NCBI RefSeq assembly: GCF_000237925.1
Contig: NC_031498.1
Span: forward strand, 25,988,308 to 26,052,307
From: Schistosoma mansoni
Lineage: Eukaryota; Platyhelminthes; Trematoda; Strigeidida; Schistosomatidae
Length of the DNA stretch: 64,000 nucleotides
Direction of reading: 5' to 3'
Shown here: positions 45,166 to 59,000 of the stretch, piece after piece
Layout: each line of letters opens with the position of its first letter
Numbering within the stretch: position 1 is the stretch's first letter
Notes under the pieces: model-generated
Seen by the model: only the letters and a program-made list of their open reading frames with translations
The model's database searches: none
Told to the model about the DNA's origin: nothing
Position numbers and translations under genes: made by a program

Positions 45166-46945
45166 GCATGAAATTAGATGACATACGTGCAAAAGACTTA
45201 TTTAAATCACAAACATTCATATGATTATAGCTTCCAATGTAAGTTCTATAGATAGTTTATGAAGTAATTTCACCTATCTACGTTTCCCAATTTAAAGTGG
45301 GATTAGAGCACGATGAAAGACTTTCTAACTGTTCTTTCGAGCTTTTTAGCATAAAGGAGCAACATAACACCACTGAAGTCGCTTGGTTGAGTGAAAGAGT
45401 TCTATGATAATCGATGAGGTACCACATAATAGTAAAAAATGTTAAAAAGGAAAAATGCGAATCAACGAACAGCAGTGATCCGCTGTGAGAGGAAACGTCG
45501 GGACGGATAGATAGACATAAAACCTTTGCTCAGTAGTGAAAGCATGAATTGAAACGAATTTCGTATATGCAAAGACACGAATATTCACAATTTTTCTCCT
45601 CAAGGTCGCAAGCCGGTTGTCAGGTCTAGCTTGACCAATTTGAATGCAGAACTAGAAACGTACGATATAGTGGTGACCTACTTTTATGATGGGAACGCTA
45701 TTGGCATAATGGGAATAATTATTATTATAACCGGTTGTACCAGTGATCCTTTTACTGTACCTTAGTGTTTAAGTGTGCAAAAAACATACTTTTCCGTTGT
45801 TTGTGACCTTGCACGAACTTTCGTACGCTCAGTAGTCTCGCTCGTGAATTTTTATACGATCTCGATATTAGTTCGATATCACGAAATCGCCAACAAATAC
45901 ATCTTACAACGCCCTTGAACTGCCTCCTGTTACTTGGCCTTCGGAGGGGTCTAACCTACCAACTGACACATATTTTTTAGTAGTAGTGATCATATTCAGT
46001 CGCGACTCGACACTTCTGCAATATTTTCATCTTTCCATGTATACCCATGTGGTGTTTGAATGAACCAATGATTCCCTTGCATTGGTGACTGCTTGATTTT
46101 GAATTCCAAATATAGTACATTCGTTCATGCTCATGTAATACGCCTCGGTTGAATTGCAATATTGCTGAGATTACTAGTTCATACTATAATTAAAATACTT
46201 CAAATTATCACAACACACCATTGTGGTTTGGTACTAAATTTTTTTAAACATTGTTCGGTGAGACTATGAACAACGGACGATCTTTGAAAGAGGCTAAATT
46301 GACGTCGAGAGTATCGGCCATTTTGGTAGTATTAAAAGAGGTTTATGAGTTGATATGAGGAATAAGGATTGTGATTTAAAGTAAGAAGTTCGGGTTAGAA
46401 TTTGAGGTAAAAATTTTGATAAGGAAATAACATCAGCAATGATGCGAAAATGCTATTTACCATATAGATAAGTGAATGTCACGACAAAATCCAACGATTA
46501 CTACGCTCAATTTCATTGTTTCGCCCATAAATTGTAGCCTACCTATGTGTTTTCGCCTTCCAATACAGTTATGTTAGCAGCCATTTGTATTATGAGTAAA
46601 GCATTTTCGAAACGAAAATGAATAACACTAGCTGTTTAACTTTTAACATATAATAAACTAACTCACATGCTAGATCGAGAGATCTTGGTAACTTACATAA
46701 TGTGCTGATAAATGGTTCTGGCTGGAATGCCAAATAGTTCAAAGAAGGCGTATCTCCTCTCCTATAGTAATTATATGAAGGCACCCGTGCACAATATAAA
46801 GTGTTACGCAAACGTCTGATATATTTCAGCACTTGCGATTTCAGGCGTTTAGTAGGTTGGAATATTATAACCACGATGAATTATTTTAGTATACACAGTA
46901 AGCACCATTAGTTTGTTACAGAAAGTGACTTGATACTCATTTATG
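45166..46945. other. Intergenic, nothing seen
   Basis: No supported gene, RNA or repeat. Confidence 0.5.
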
Positions 46946-46948
46946 CAT

Positions 46949-48230
46949 GTTACCCCTCGTAGAGGAGTATTGGCCGACCCTGTCCTGGGATTTTTTCCGG
47001 TTGCTATTCATCCTTTTCATGTATGATTCCGATTTGTGTTGAAGTGTGTTCTTTGGCCTTTCTCTATTCTGTTTCCCTTCAGGATTCCAAGTTAACGCTT
47101 GCCTCGTGATGCAGTTTGATGATTTCCGTAATGGATGTCCTATCCACTTCCAACAACTTTTCCTAATTTCTTATTCAAATGGAAGTTGATTAGTTCTCTA
47201 TCACAGTAGGTTGTTGTTGATGGTATCCGGTCAACAGACATTGAGTAACCTGTGTAGAAGATTGTCTATAAATACTTCTACTGTTTTGATGATGGTTGTG
47301 ATAGTTCTCTAATTTTCAGTCCAGTACAGTAGAACTGTCTTGAAGACTCTGATTGTGGTGTTGGTTCCGTTTTTTAAAGTTCCATATGTTCTTCAATTGT
47401 AGGAATGCTGCACTTACTTTGTCAATCCTTGCCTTTACATTTGCATCGTATTCTCCTTGATCATCGATGATGCTGTGCAGATAAGTGGAAGAATACACCT
47501 CTTCAAGTGTTTCTCCATCGCTTGTGATTGACTTGTTATTCTGTGTTGTATTTGAGGACCATGTGTATGTTGAGGTCTACTACTACACTAGTTGTTTCTA
47601 CCTACATTTGTTGCTGTGTATGGGACAGATGTTGACAATCTTTCCAGGTACACCATAGTGTCGAATATGGTTCCATGCGGTCCTATTATCCACACTGTCA
47701 AATGCATTTTCATAGTCGAGAAGTTCCATTCAGTTGATTGTTCAACGATAATCCGAAGTGTCACGATTTAGTCTGTGCACAACCGATCCTTATGGAGTCC
47801 AACATGTTGATCTTGAAGTTGGGCATCTACCGAGTGTTTCATCCGGTACAACAAGTCTCGATCGATAAACTTTCCCGATATTAATAGTGATGTTTTGTTA
47901 GTTGCCACATGTCCTCAGGTCTCCTTTCTTTGTTATCTTGATGAGGTTTCTTTCATTCCTGTCAGCTGACACTTGTTCCTCTCCCCGAAAATTCCTGAAT
48001 AGAACGTAGAGCTTCCCCATTTTTGATTTGTCTGATGGCAATCCTGATCTCTTTCTTCGTTGGAGTGACATCTTAATGAAAGTCTGTGGGTGTGGCTTCG
48101 ATGCTCAGTGGATTCAACGGATATGATCTACTCAAGAGTTCACCGAAGTATTTTACCCATCTGTTCCCCAGAATCGCTGAACATCATATTACTGACTGTC
48201 GCAGTTGGACGGGTCAGTATAGACAATGAT
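46949..48230 (-). mobile_element. RTE-type retrotransposon fragment, decayed
   Basis: Minus strand: the RTE tail (GNRKRPK-type block), then ANVKARIDKVSAAFLQLKNI (47460-47400), an RT segment with FDSVDN-like remnants (about 47680), and the region before the RT (WVKYFGELL, around 48140). Frameshifts throughout. Closely related to 10791-11260. Confidence 0.8.
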
Positions 48231-50080
48231 GTAACCTTCACACACGATCTTATAGATGAGATAGAAACATGGTAAATCCACAATTTTTAGACTAGGTCTA
48301 TTATTCCATTAGCAATGACAAACGGACATTATTCCGACCTAGATTCTACAAGATGCGGTTTTTAAGTGTAAGGGGCTATTAGATTCTGAGAAACAGTATT
48401 AACAAACTACTAGATCGACAATCGTGAAATAGTATCCACTCTTGATGTCACAGTGAGTGGGACATTACTGGAGTTAACAATCCTTGTACTTTTAAAAGAT
48501 TACATATGTTGTCTGTTCACTTTGTGTATGTATTCTCAAGGCCTTACTGTCTCAGATCTTATTGAATCCAGAGCAATCCAATGTATAATTTCGAATCAAG
48601 CAGTTCTCATTAAGATGTTTTTTTAGACAACAATGTTTTAATAGACGGGTGATTGACTAGAATCACAGGAGTAGTGACCTCAATATCTGTTTAATTACGT
48701 CTTATTTCTCTGGACGTCCTATATGAGATACAACAAAGTTGCCTATAGCTACAGTCATTTACAACTATCCCCAAAATATGTCATTGTAAAATAGGTGTAG
48801 GAGCTAACACACATAACACTTCAGATCTACAGTTTCTCTTTTTTATCCTGTTACATGTGGTACTTTCTGGTGATAAAAGACAGAAACGAATTTTTGAAAA
48901 TAGCTTGGACTGTTACAGAAAAGAGAAAAAACGTTTCAAAATATCAGAGGCTTCGCTGTTTATTTGAAAAGAACATACAAACATAGGACATGATTATGGT
49001 CTTCCTGTCCCAGTAGATGTTTGCTATGACTGATTATAGAAAGTACAAACAATCAGTCCTATATCCTGAAGGTTGGTTTACTGTATGAAATTGAACTGCT
49101 ACAGTTACCTAACACACTACACAGCAGAGTGAACTAATACTGAACTTCCAGGGCAATGGAGATTGGCGAATTACTTGGCAGGTCAATTACAGTCGTATTA
49201 GTAAGGACAGCTACCACGTAAAGATGAGTCTACGGTCGATAATCAGGGTCTCTGTTGCTGCCTTTTTTAAGTGATACCTATTTTTTCTTTTCTAGAGCGT
49301 TAGAAAACCTGCATTTAGAAACATACATTTTGAGTTATATAAAATTAAAAACTATTTATTTGAAGCATATAAGAAAGATAATACAATGACAGTAATTTCT
49401 GTAAAATCCACCACTTATCTAGAATATTTTTTTTTGATAAAAGAAAACTTAAAAAGTAGAAGTGGTCAAAGGCAATGTTTCAAGTAAATATTATGCATGT
49501 TTGTAATCGAAGGAATGGACTGAACATTGAAGCAAGGAATAGTTAATTAGTTTTATCATATTGACAACTTAGGTCACTTACTAGTAAAAACGGTAGAACC
49601 GTGAAGTCTGATAGAGATCTGAACACTTCGAAGTAGTAACCCAGATATAACAATAATGTAACTTTCAGTAGTTTGGTGGTGACAACAGTCAGAATTCAAC
49701 CAGGAAGCACCAGGTTTTAATCTCATAATAGTTAATTTGGCATTGACTGTAGGACAGTACTCATTAGTTCCCACATGAAATGTGAGTTCAAAATTGAGCA
49801 CATAAAGTTGTATTTGACTAGATGAATTGAATACAACAAAAAATAAACATGCATCTAAATTGTAAATATTAGCAAACCTAAATGGCGAAGATCAGTGTAC
49901 TTTCGCCTTTGGAATACAATATTAGAAAGATCATATCAAGCTACTGTCTAGAAAACTAAATCACTAACAACAATGAAATGAAGATTCAAATAAATCAAAT
50001 AGGGAAATAAATTAAAATTAAAAAAAAAACAAGTACGAGGGAGAGAAGACATAACATTAACAAAATTAAATTCAATCCAT
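48231..50080. other. Intergenic / ROGDI 3' flank
   Basis: No coding region recognised. No canonical minus-strand AATAAA found close to the ROGDI stop. Confidence 0.5.
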
Positions 50081-50083
50081 GAA

Positions 50084-53000
50084 TTATAAAATGTTACGTT
50101 TATTCATTAGATACATTAAGGTGTTCATAGCTGCATCTAAATAGGATAAAGTCTCCTGTAGTCTTGGTATCACACATTCAATCTATTCAATGGATAAAAA
50201 CAAACAAACAATATTTACTACAAACAGGTGAAATTGAGAGTTTTTTTAGGAAAAGTATTTGACGCTAAGGTGAACCACAATGTGTTCTCTGCTCAATAAT
50301 TAATAAGTGCAGTAACTTCGTCTATTTTTCGGTTCATTCTGTGAACTAGTGCTGTATTTAGAGCGTAATTTCTAAGCTTTAAATTTCTCGGTAATCGTAT
50401 ATTCCATCTAGTACGGTATGCTACCTTCCATTAATATGCTTATAGCAGACAGCTGTGGATAACTTCAAATGCTTAAAATCCAATATTCGACATGTAACAG
50501 CTAGGTTAACGAAAAACCGCCGAATAAGAGATATCCATTGAATATTGAAAATGTTGGGGGCAAAAATAACAAGAATGATGGTACAAGTTATTCATAGTAA
50601 GGGGTTTTTAAAATCCACAGAAAATCTATTTCTGTATAATACAAAAGAATGCAATCATTTCTAAAATTCCATCTTTTTTGTATAAATTACTTTATACCTT
50701 TCTTTCTACGAACCAATTCTTACTTTCTGTATTATATCCTTCTATGCAATCTTTCTTTTATATATTACTACCATTGAAGTAACTACTATGAATTTGATGT
50801 TCATCATGTTGTGCTAATGAGATGCGGCGACTTGGACCGATGCAAATATGTGCCTCGTCCTACATGGTAGCTGACTGGCTGACATTTTATGTACAAACTT
50901 TTATATACAACTTTGTCGACAGATATAAGTAGTAAGTAACACCAATCGAAAGTGGAAAACCTGGCAGCAGAAGGTTGATTTGAAGAAAACAGAAACGGAA
51001 TAAGAAAGAAATTGTGAATTGGAAGAATCATACAGAATGTGAAAGACAAACGATGGAAATTCGCAAATGACTGGAAAGATTACGATAACTCATCTATCAG
51101 AAGGTAAAAATAGATCGTGTAGGTGTGTAACAATACTGGTTGTTGCAATATACTTTCTTAAATCAATAAAGTCAAGGGCATTTATTTGACTATAAAATGT
51201 ATTCAAAACATGCAAAGTATATGTATTTTTCATAGTAGAGAGCGTGAGTCAATTGAAGCTAGACCACTATGACTACTATGAAAAATACTAAATCTCCACA
51301 AAACCCCTTCTGATAATTAATATAATCATATGCTCACTAGTGACTTCGAGAAGTATATCTACGAGCTCTAGTGAGAAGCAGTGACCAGTGGAGTTCAAAA
51401 CCACGTCTGTTGTGAGATAGGAACTCACTGAAGACAACTGGTGAATGGTTGCTCAACTTCGTGGATCAGTTGAAATTAGACATTAACACCGTTGGATGCC
51501 GCCCAGCTCAGTGGTCTATCGGTTAAGGGCTTCGGCTCGAGACTGATAGGTCCTGGGTTCGAATCTCGCGAGAGCGGGTTCGTGGATGCGCACTGCTGAG
51601 GAGTCCCATAATATGACGAAACGGCCGTCCAGTGTTTCCAGGTTTTCCATGGTGGTCTAGCTTCAATTGACTCACGCTTTCTACTATGAAAAATACTAAA
51701 TCTCCACAAAACCCCTTCTGATAATTAGTGTATGTATTTGTTAAACTGTACAAAAACAATTATGAAACAACTTACACTTGATCGATTTAAAACTTCCCAT
51801 CGTTTATCTAAACTATTGTAAACTAAATTATACGCTGCAAATACTAATGAACAACCACGTATGAACATGCTTAAAACAATATCTTTCGGTATAGGTGGAT
51901 AAAAACATCTCTAAATTAAGAAATAAACAAAACAATGGTAATAAATATTACAATTACTGTTACAAGGGAACATTGTGATTAGCGCAGACAACTCAACAAA
52001 GTTTACAGAGATACGATAAGTATATTGAAATAAATCCATAAAGAAGTAAACCTGTCTACATATCGATTTTATTGACACTTAGCAAATACTACAAATAACT
52101 GAAATAGAGGTGTTATGTTGGGAAAAAACAGATAGTTTGTTTTCATTGTACTGAGTGCTGTATGGTCGAGTAAGTAATTGACAAGAAAGCAGTTAGATGA
52201 TTTCATTTTTGCATAGTAATCTGTCAATTCGCTTAGATTGGCACATCAATCAGTAAACCACAATCTAAGCGTTAAAGCCTGTTGGTCTTTGAGCTCCTTT
52301 TAACATGATGACCGATCAGAAAATGAAGAGAGCGAGACCAATTCTGGATTGTACTCAAAACTAATCAATTTCAGACAACCATAGAAAACCTAGAAGAACT
52401 GAGAGGTCGTTTCATTCTAGTAAGGGACTCCACAGCAGTGAGCATCCACGATCCCACACGCAGGACGCGAACCCAAGACCTTAGGTCTCGCGAGAACGCT
52501 TAACCTCTAGGTCACTGAGCTGGCATCCAACTGTGTTAATGTCTAACATCAACCAATTCACTATACTGAGTGACCATCTTCCACTGTCTTTGATGGGTAA
52601 GTGCCTCACATTCAATACGGTTGACCTCGACCAGTCACGGCCGAAGAGCACCCCCCACTAGGACGAAAAAGCAGTGCAGCGCTTCTAGGTTTTCAATAGT
52701 GACCTAACATCGGTTCACGATCTCAATGAAATTCAACAATCTCTACAACCTTATTCTGAGAACTTTATGCTATAGTTTTTTCCCTTTCTTCTATGGAGTC
52801 ACATGTTTATCAAATAACTATGAATACATAAAAATAGAACACTGTATGAGCCTAAGAATTATACAACAAAACTTTAAATAATGATCCTTCGTATGATAAT
52901 CCCAAATTCTATACATATGTACTGTACATTTCATTACGTCAAGGGGAAATATAAAAGTGAATTTTATACAAACTTAATATAAAACTCATGCTATATATAT

Positions 53001-56000
53001 AGTTTTCTTACTCGACTAGGATTGGTCAGATGCTCTTCAATAGTTTTACGCGGCGGTTGAGTTAAACAATCTCTAGCATCTCGAATGTAGGAGAATAATT
53101 CGAATAAAAACTATAATAAAAGGAAATTAAACCGTAGTCAATTGAGGAAAGATTCAATAACTGTGAATTTATAAACAACACATAAACGTAATGATCACAT
53201 TAAGACGATTGTACACATGAAAACCATTTTCAATTTCTTCCGTTGGGAACATGTAAGAAGAAATCCAAGACAACTGTTTAGTGCTTAGGTCAACCTACAA
53301 TGAACTACATGGTTAGATGATAATTTTTATTGATCAGTTATACATTGGGCAAGCCCTAACTTCGAATCCGGAAGGGAAGCGGGAAAGAGGAAGGTCAAAG
53401 AACACATTACGCCGGGAAATAGAAGCAGATATGAAAAGGATGAATAACAACTGGAAAAGATTGCCCAGGACAGGGTTGGATGAAGAATGCTGGTGGACTG
53501 CTTATGCTCCTCAACGAGGGGTAACAGGCGTAAGTAATGTAAGCAGTAGTTATGCATTGATTTGAATTATATGTTTGGAGTCTGATATTAGGTTTTTCAG
53601 GTTATATGGAGATAACAAATTCAGAAGTAACGAGAACACTTACCCAATGACATTGGGTGTTTGCTGTGCTATAATATATTCTCACTTAGTTAAAGGGAGA
53701 AATTATAGAGTACCGCTTACATAAGGCAACCAAAATGGACATGTCTTTATTAATTAATTACCCAAGTGAAAATAGGTGGTCGCAAAACTATGGGATTTGG
53801 AGCAAGAATGAAGCTGAGATCTACTGTTTGTTGGTTTAAAAAAAAATTTCAATTGATATTATTTTCCCCGCCCCCAACAAGTTGAGAGAACAATCCAAAT
53901 ACCGTGGCAATATGCTTTTAGGTCTAACACTTTTACTTTTACCCTGAGGATTCAAAGTGAGGGCTTGCCTTGTGACGCAGTTTGAAGATTTATGCAATGT
54001 GTGTCCTAAATTATGACACATATTGATAAAAATTGGGTGGAATGTGGCTGGCAATGAAATCAATGGCGTACGTTTCGTTCTATTTGGGACACGTCAGCTG
54101 GATGTAACGGCATGTGAGAGTTGATATCCACTCAAGCTATCTGGAATTAGTAGCCAAAAGATTTGAAGCCAAAATTACTGTATCCAAGTCCCAGAGTGAG
54201 CGTCAATTCTGGAATGTAGGTATATCCATCTGATGAGTCTTGAACACGACGAAACATGAGTCATGGATTTCACCGATAGCCACTTTTTATCCATTCTATA
54301 CATTCATTATAGTAATAGTTCACGGCACGCCGAAAAAGGAAAAACTACAGGAATTACATTACAGTTACATCACTACATTGACACATATGAACTTTCTCTA
54401 TATCAATCATCATATAGGATAGATACAGACGGTAATGATACTAAAGATGGATAATTATGATTATCCTTGACTTACCGATGGACATTCAATTAGATCATTT
54501 ACACTTGTGGAAATTTTAGCAGATTTTATTTTTTCAAGGGATTTTGTAGTATAATTTAAACAATCTTGTATCTTTAAAAGGAAATAGATAAAGAAACTTA
54601 TGAATATGTTGTTTTAAAATGAGAGTGAGAATATAGTCGTATTAGCGGAAGTAAAGCACATGGATGAGTGTCAATTAGATTCCAGAAAGAAATTCATCCT
54701 TGCCCTATAGCTGATGTTAATTCGTGATGGAAACCTTATAATTGATGCATATAAAGGTTCTTCATACATGTTAAAACTATTTACCCATCATAAATTGTTT
54801 TGTAACCAAACACTGCATTCTTGTTGGCTAAAAAATAGTTCAAGATCGTTTGTATACTTTACTTTTACTAAAGTATTGATACACAATATGATCAAATAAC
54901 AGACTTCAAGTTATCCTAATTGTTATATGATTCAATAGCAAGTTATATATCAATAAGTCAACTATATACGAACATATATTGGTCGAAATTATCACGTAAT
55001 ATGTTAGAACAGTGAGAAATCATAGTAAACAAGTCGAACTACAAGTGTCATATCAATGATGAAAAAATTATACATAAAGAGAGCAATATTTAGATGAGAA
55101 CAATTGAACTCAATAAATAAAAACCTACATCAAAGATGACGATTACAAAGAGCATAGAAAAAAAAGTATAACTGAATTACTGCTACTGATTTATATTTAT
55201 TTATTTAAACACATAAATATTGGTACTAAAGGACACTAGATACATATGTGCCGCACAAATCTCATTTGATTTATGTGAGGGCTATGATACTGCCCAGGTG
55301 CCCAAACTGAAGCAGGTGGTTTTCTTAGGAGGTCACACCCGGAGCCTTTGACCTAAAGATCTGATCCACAAGGCAGTGGAGCATCGTAAGGATATGCAGT
55401 CTCATGGTAGCCGGTGACCAACGATTGATTCATACTCCATTTGTTCCCTCAGGATCCTGAAGCCCATGTGCACCATTGGTTTGGAATGAGGGCTTTCCAA
55501 CTCCCCCATGTGGACTTTCCGTGTCCACCAACCCGGTTAAAGCTCCGGACATTCTGTTTTCGTCCTCTTAATTTTGTAAACAACACTTCCACCACGAGAA
55601 GTCAGTAAGTAGGACTTCCCTGGCAGAGGCTGTATACGCGTGGTCATGTTGAGAGTATTTGGAGAGGGAGAGCGGACTCTTCCCACTTTCGGCCGTACCA
55701 GGGTATACTACTTTTAATGTCACGATTATTGCATAGATCCAAACTAAAATTTTCTATATCTACTAACACAGTTAAAACCAAACATTATAAAGCTCTGTTG
55801 ATTGATCATAAGTTTTTGTTTGGTTACATCTAGTTTTCTTTCATTCAACTATCACAATGATAGATAATCTTGTACCATTACAAACCGAAACCATATTTCT
55901 AACCTTAACACTACTACTCATTATTAATGGGAGATAATATGATAGAAATTATGAACTAGTGAACTAGATTTAAGTGTTAAAGTCAATTAACCCAATATTA

Positions 56001-59000
56001 CTAATAATACGGGTACACATCTCAATAATAAACAAGGAGACAATATGATAGAATCAGTGACGGTAAAATTTTGAGAGTGATAATTTGTCATTGATAATAT
56101 TAAATTTAAACGTAATTGTGTAATTTACATTAATTTATATGAAAAAAGTAGAAATGCTGTCACTGACCTGTTGTAGTTTATACGGTGATCCGTGATTGTC
56201 TTTTATAATAGAATGATATGATGTTGATGTGTTTGTACGATGAACTTTCAAGTCCTACTTAAAAAAACAGGGAAATGGTTAAACACAGATTGAGTGAATT
56301 ATTTGTTTATTTTAAAGTCAACATAGGTTCTGTTTCTAGGGAATTTAGAAACGTTAGCATAGGGGTTTGTACGAACTGATATGCTTATGGTTTACACTAC
56401 GGACTGATCTTGGTGAACAGTGACCGGCGGAGTTCAACCATGAGGAGTTACCATGAATGGAATTGTATGATGGTCGAATATCAAAAAACTAATTGAAGTT
56501 GGAAATATACACAATTGTATATTAATTTAGTGGTTTAAAAGTTAGGCGTTCCCCATAATATCTAAAGGTGTTGGATTCGATCCCAGGTGGAAGCATGGAT
56601 ATGCATTGCTGAGAAGCCCCATATTAGAAGGAAAAATCTGAGTAGTGCTCCTTAGTTTTGATTGTTTAAATAACATCAGTCCGTGATAAAAACTCGAAGA
56701 TCTCTACAAACTGTTCATTAAAAGAACCTCCAGGTAATTGTATTCACAAGTAAAATAATCATATAAATATGACTGAGTATTGGTGTAAAAAGAATAGGCT
56801 TTATTATGTTGTGAGAATTATATCCAAGTCATCCCTTTTGCTTCACTATACTTGAAATAATAACAAGTAAATTTATTGTTACTAAAATTATTCACTAACT
56901 GTTTGAATGGTGCCACCATTTTAATGAGAAAAATTTAGTCAATAAAGATATTTAACGCGACGGCGTTTGAAGCGAAAGGTACTGAGTTCGAGTCCCGGAG
57001 TGAAAATCAACTCTGAGATGCAGGTACATCCAGCTGACGAGTCCTAAGTAGAACGAAACGCGCGTTCTGGATTCCACTGCTAGCCACTGTCCATCTTTGT
57101 TTATAATAAAGATATTTGCCTTATAAGAAACGGAAACGTGTAGTTAGAAAAAGAAGAAACTATTTTGATTCTAGGAAGTGATTACTGAACGACTAGTCGA
57201 TAAATTAACTAGATCACGATTTTAAGAGGTAACAGTGTAATCTGACGAGATGTATTTCTTTAAAATTCTTTAAAATTGGACGTAAAATATGTTTTCATCA
57301 TGAGAACTATGAAGTACCTCATACAGAATGGAAGGTCGCTAGCTCAATCTATTATGGGGGATCATAAATCCATAATGTTGTGTACTGGTAAACAAAAACC
57401 CGATGAATCTCTAGCGTTCTCCAGCTGATTTCAGACTGTGATGAAAACTACCTTACTTTGCACTTTGAAGGTGCAAAGCACATACCGTACTTGCGGACAC
57501 TGATTAAGTGCGGATCGCATGGCTTGGGTATTATCGCACAGTAAGACAATATCATCTGAACAGATCTTATCAAATCATATAGGTGAAAAAGTGAATAGAA
57601 GAATTACAAACTTGGTCTGTACTGTTCTATGGTCCGATCTAATTGTTAACATATTTCTAACTATTAACTATCAACTACCTGCGCAGAAGAAGAGGACTAA
57701 GTCTGCATGAATACTTTGAGATTACTAGATTGATAAGAGCAAGTGGGAGATGATATTGGCTAGAAGAACGATTTACTTGCTTATGTTAAATCCCTAAATA
57801 CAATAACCAGGAAGAAATTGTATCTAAGGTTGTGTATTGATTTAAATGTAACTTCTGTTCATTTAACTTTGAATTAGTTCAGTGTAACTATTGTTTAGTA
57901 TAACATTCATTTGTATTCATTAATCCGATGATATTTTCCATTTATATTCATCTGTATCAGTTGGACACAGGGTATTAGGGAATGATGGTAAATCAGTTGA
58001 TGAGGTCATGAATCTTCATCGACTGAGATGGTTGGGCCACGTGTTACGTATGCCTGAACACCGATTACCACGACGCGCTATGTTGACTAGTATTGGGGAT
58101 GGTTAAAAGAGAGTTAGGGGCGTCCAAACCAAAACGTGGCATCAGTGCTTGAAGTCACTAACTTCTAGTCTGAGCCATGTTAGTAGAGCAAACTACTGAG
58201 TTCGGGTCCGCGTGACTACCGTAACCAATGGTTGGAGACTCTGTGTGACATGGTTCAGAATCGATCACAATAGCGTAAATGTATACACTCTTTTTCTTCC
58301 CTTAAACTGTGAGATTAAAATTGCTTCATAACTTTTTTCCTTCCTATACTATATTCTTATATACAACCTATCTTTTATATATTACCACCACTAAATTAAC
58401 TACTTCTATGAATCCGGTGTTCATCTTGTTGTGCTAACGAGGTATGGCGACTTGGACCGATGCATAAATGTGCCTGGTCCTACGTTGTAGCTGACTGACT
58501 GACTCATCTGTATCAATTTCGCGTAGAGTTTGAGAAGCTCTAATAATTATAGAAATTAGTTTTGTGTATACATAAATGTGTTTTATACTAAGGCCTACGT
58601 CTATAAATCTTCTAGACAAGCTAGGGCTTGTTTCTATTTAGCGGGAAGGGAAGACGATGATCGGAAAGGAGTCTTGGTCATTACCATTAAAGCAACGGTG
58701 GGGAATTATTCGCTTAATGCACAAAATTATCAGTATATTACACAACAATATGGAATGACAGGTTTGCTTAGATCGATAATTTATCGTTTGTGTTTGAATT
58801 CAAGTTGAGGAACACTCTGTACGCAAAATGTTATTAAACATTAAATATCCAACTGTAAATGTATAACAATCGATAAGAGGTGTTAATACAATTAAAAATG
58901 AATAATTAACAGGTAGAAAGATAATAATTCTCTTTTAAAAAACTCACAGCTTCATATACTAAATCACCATAGACTGAAAGAACAGCACTAATATGACCAT

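Noticed and set aside
5824-57110. CRISPR-like array suggested by recurring spaced repeats
   Set aside because: Repeats are dispersed, long, tRNA-headed and on both strands in a eukaryotic genome; there is no regular repeat-spacer pattern.
58578-58808. 76-codon plus-strand open frame in a ROGDI intron
   Set aside because: No family likeness and antisense to a clear gene; no supporting splice sites.
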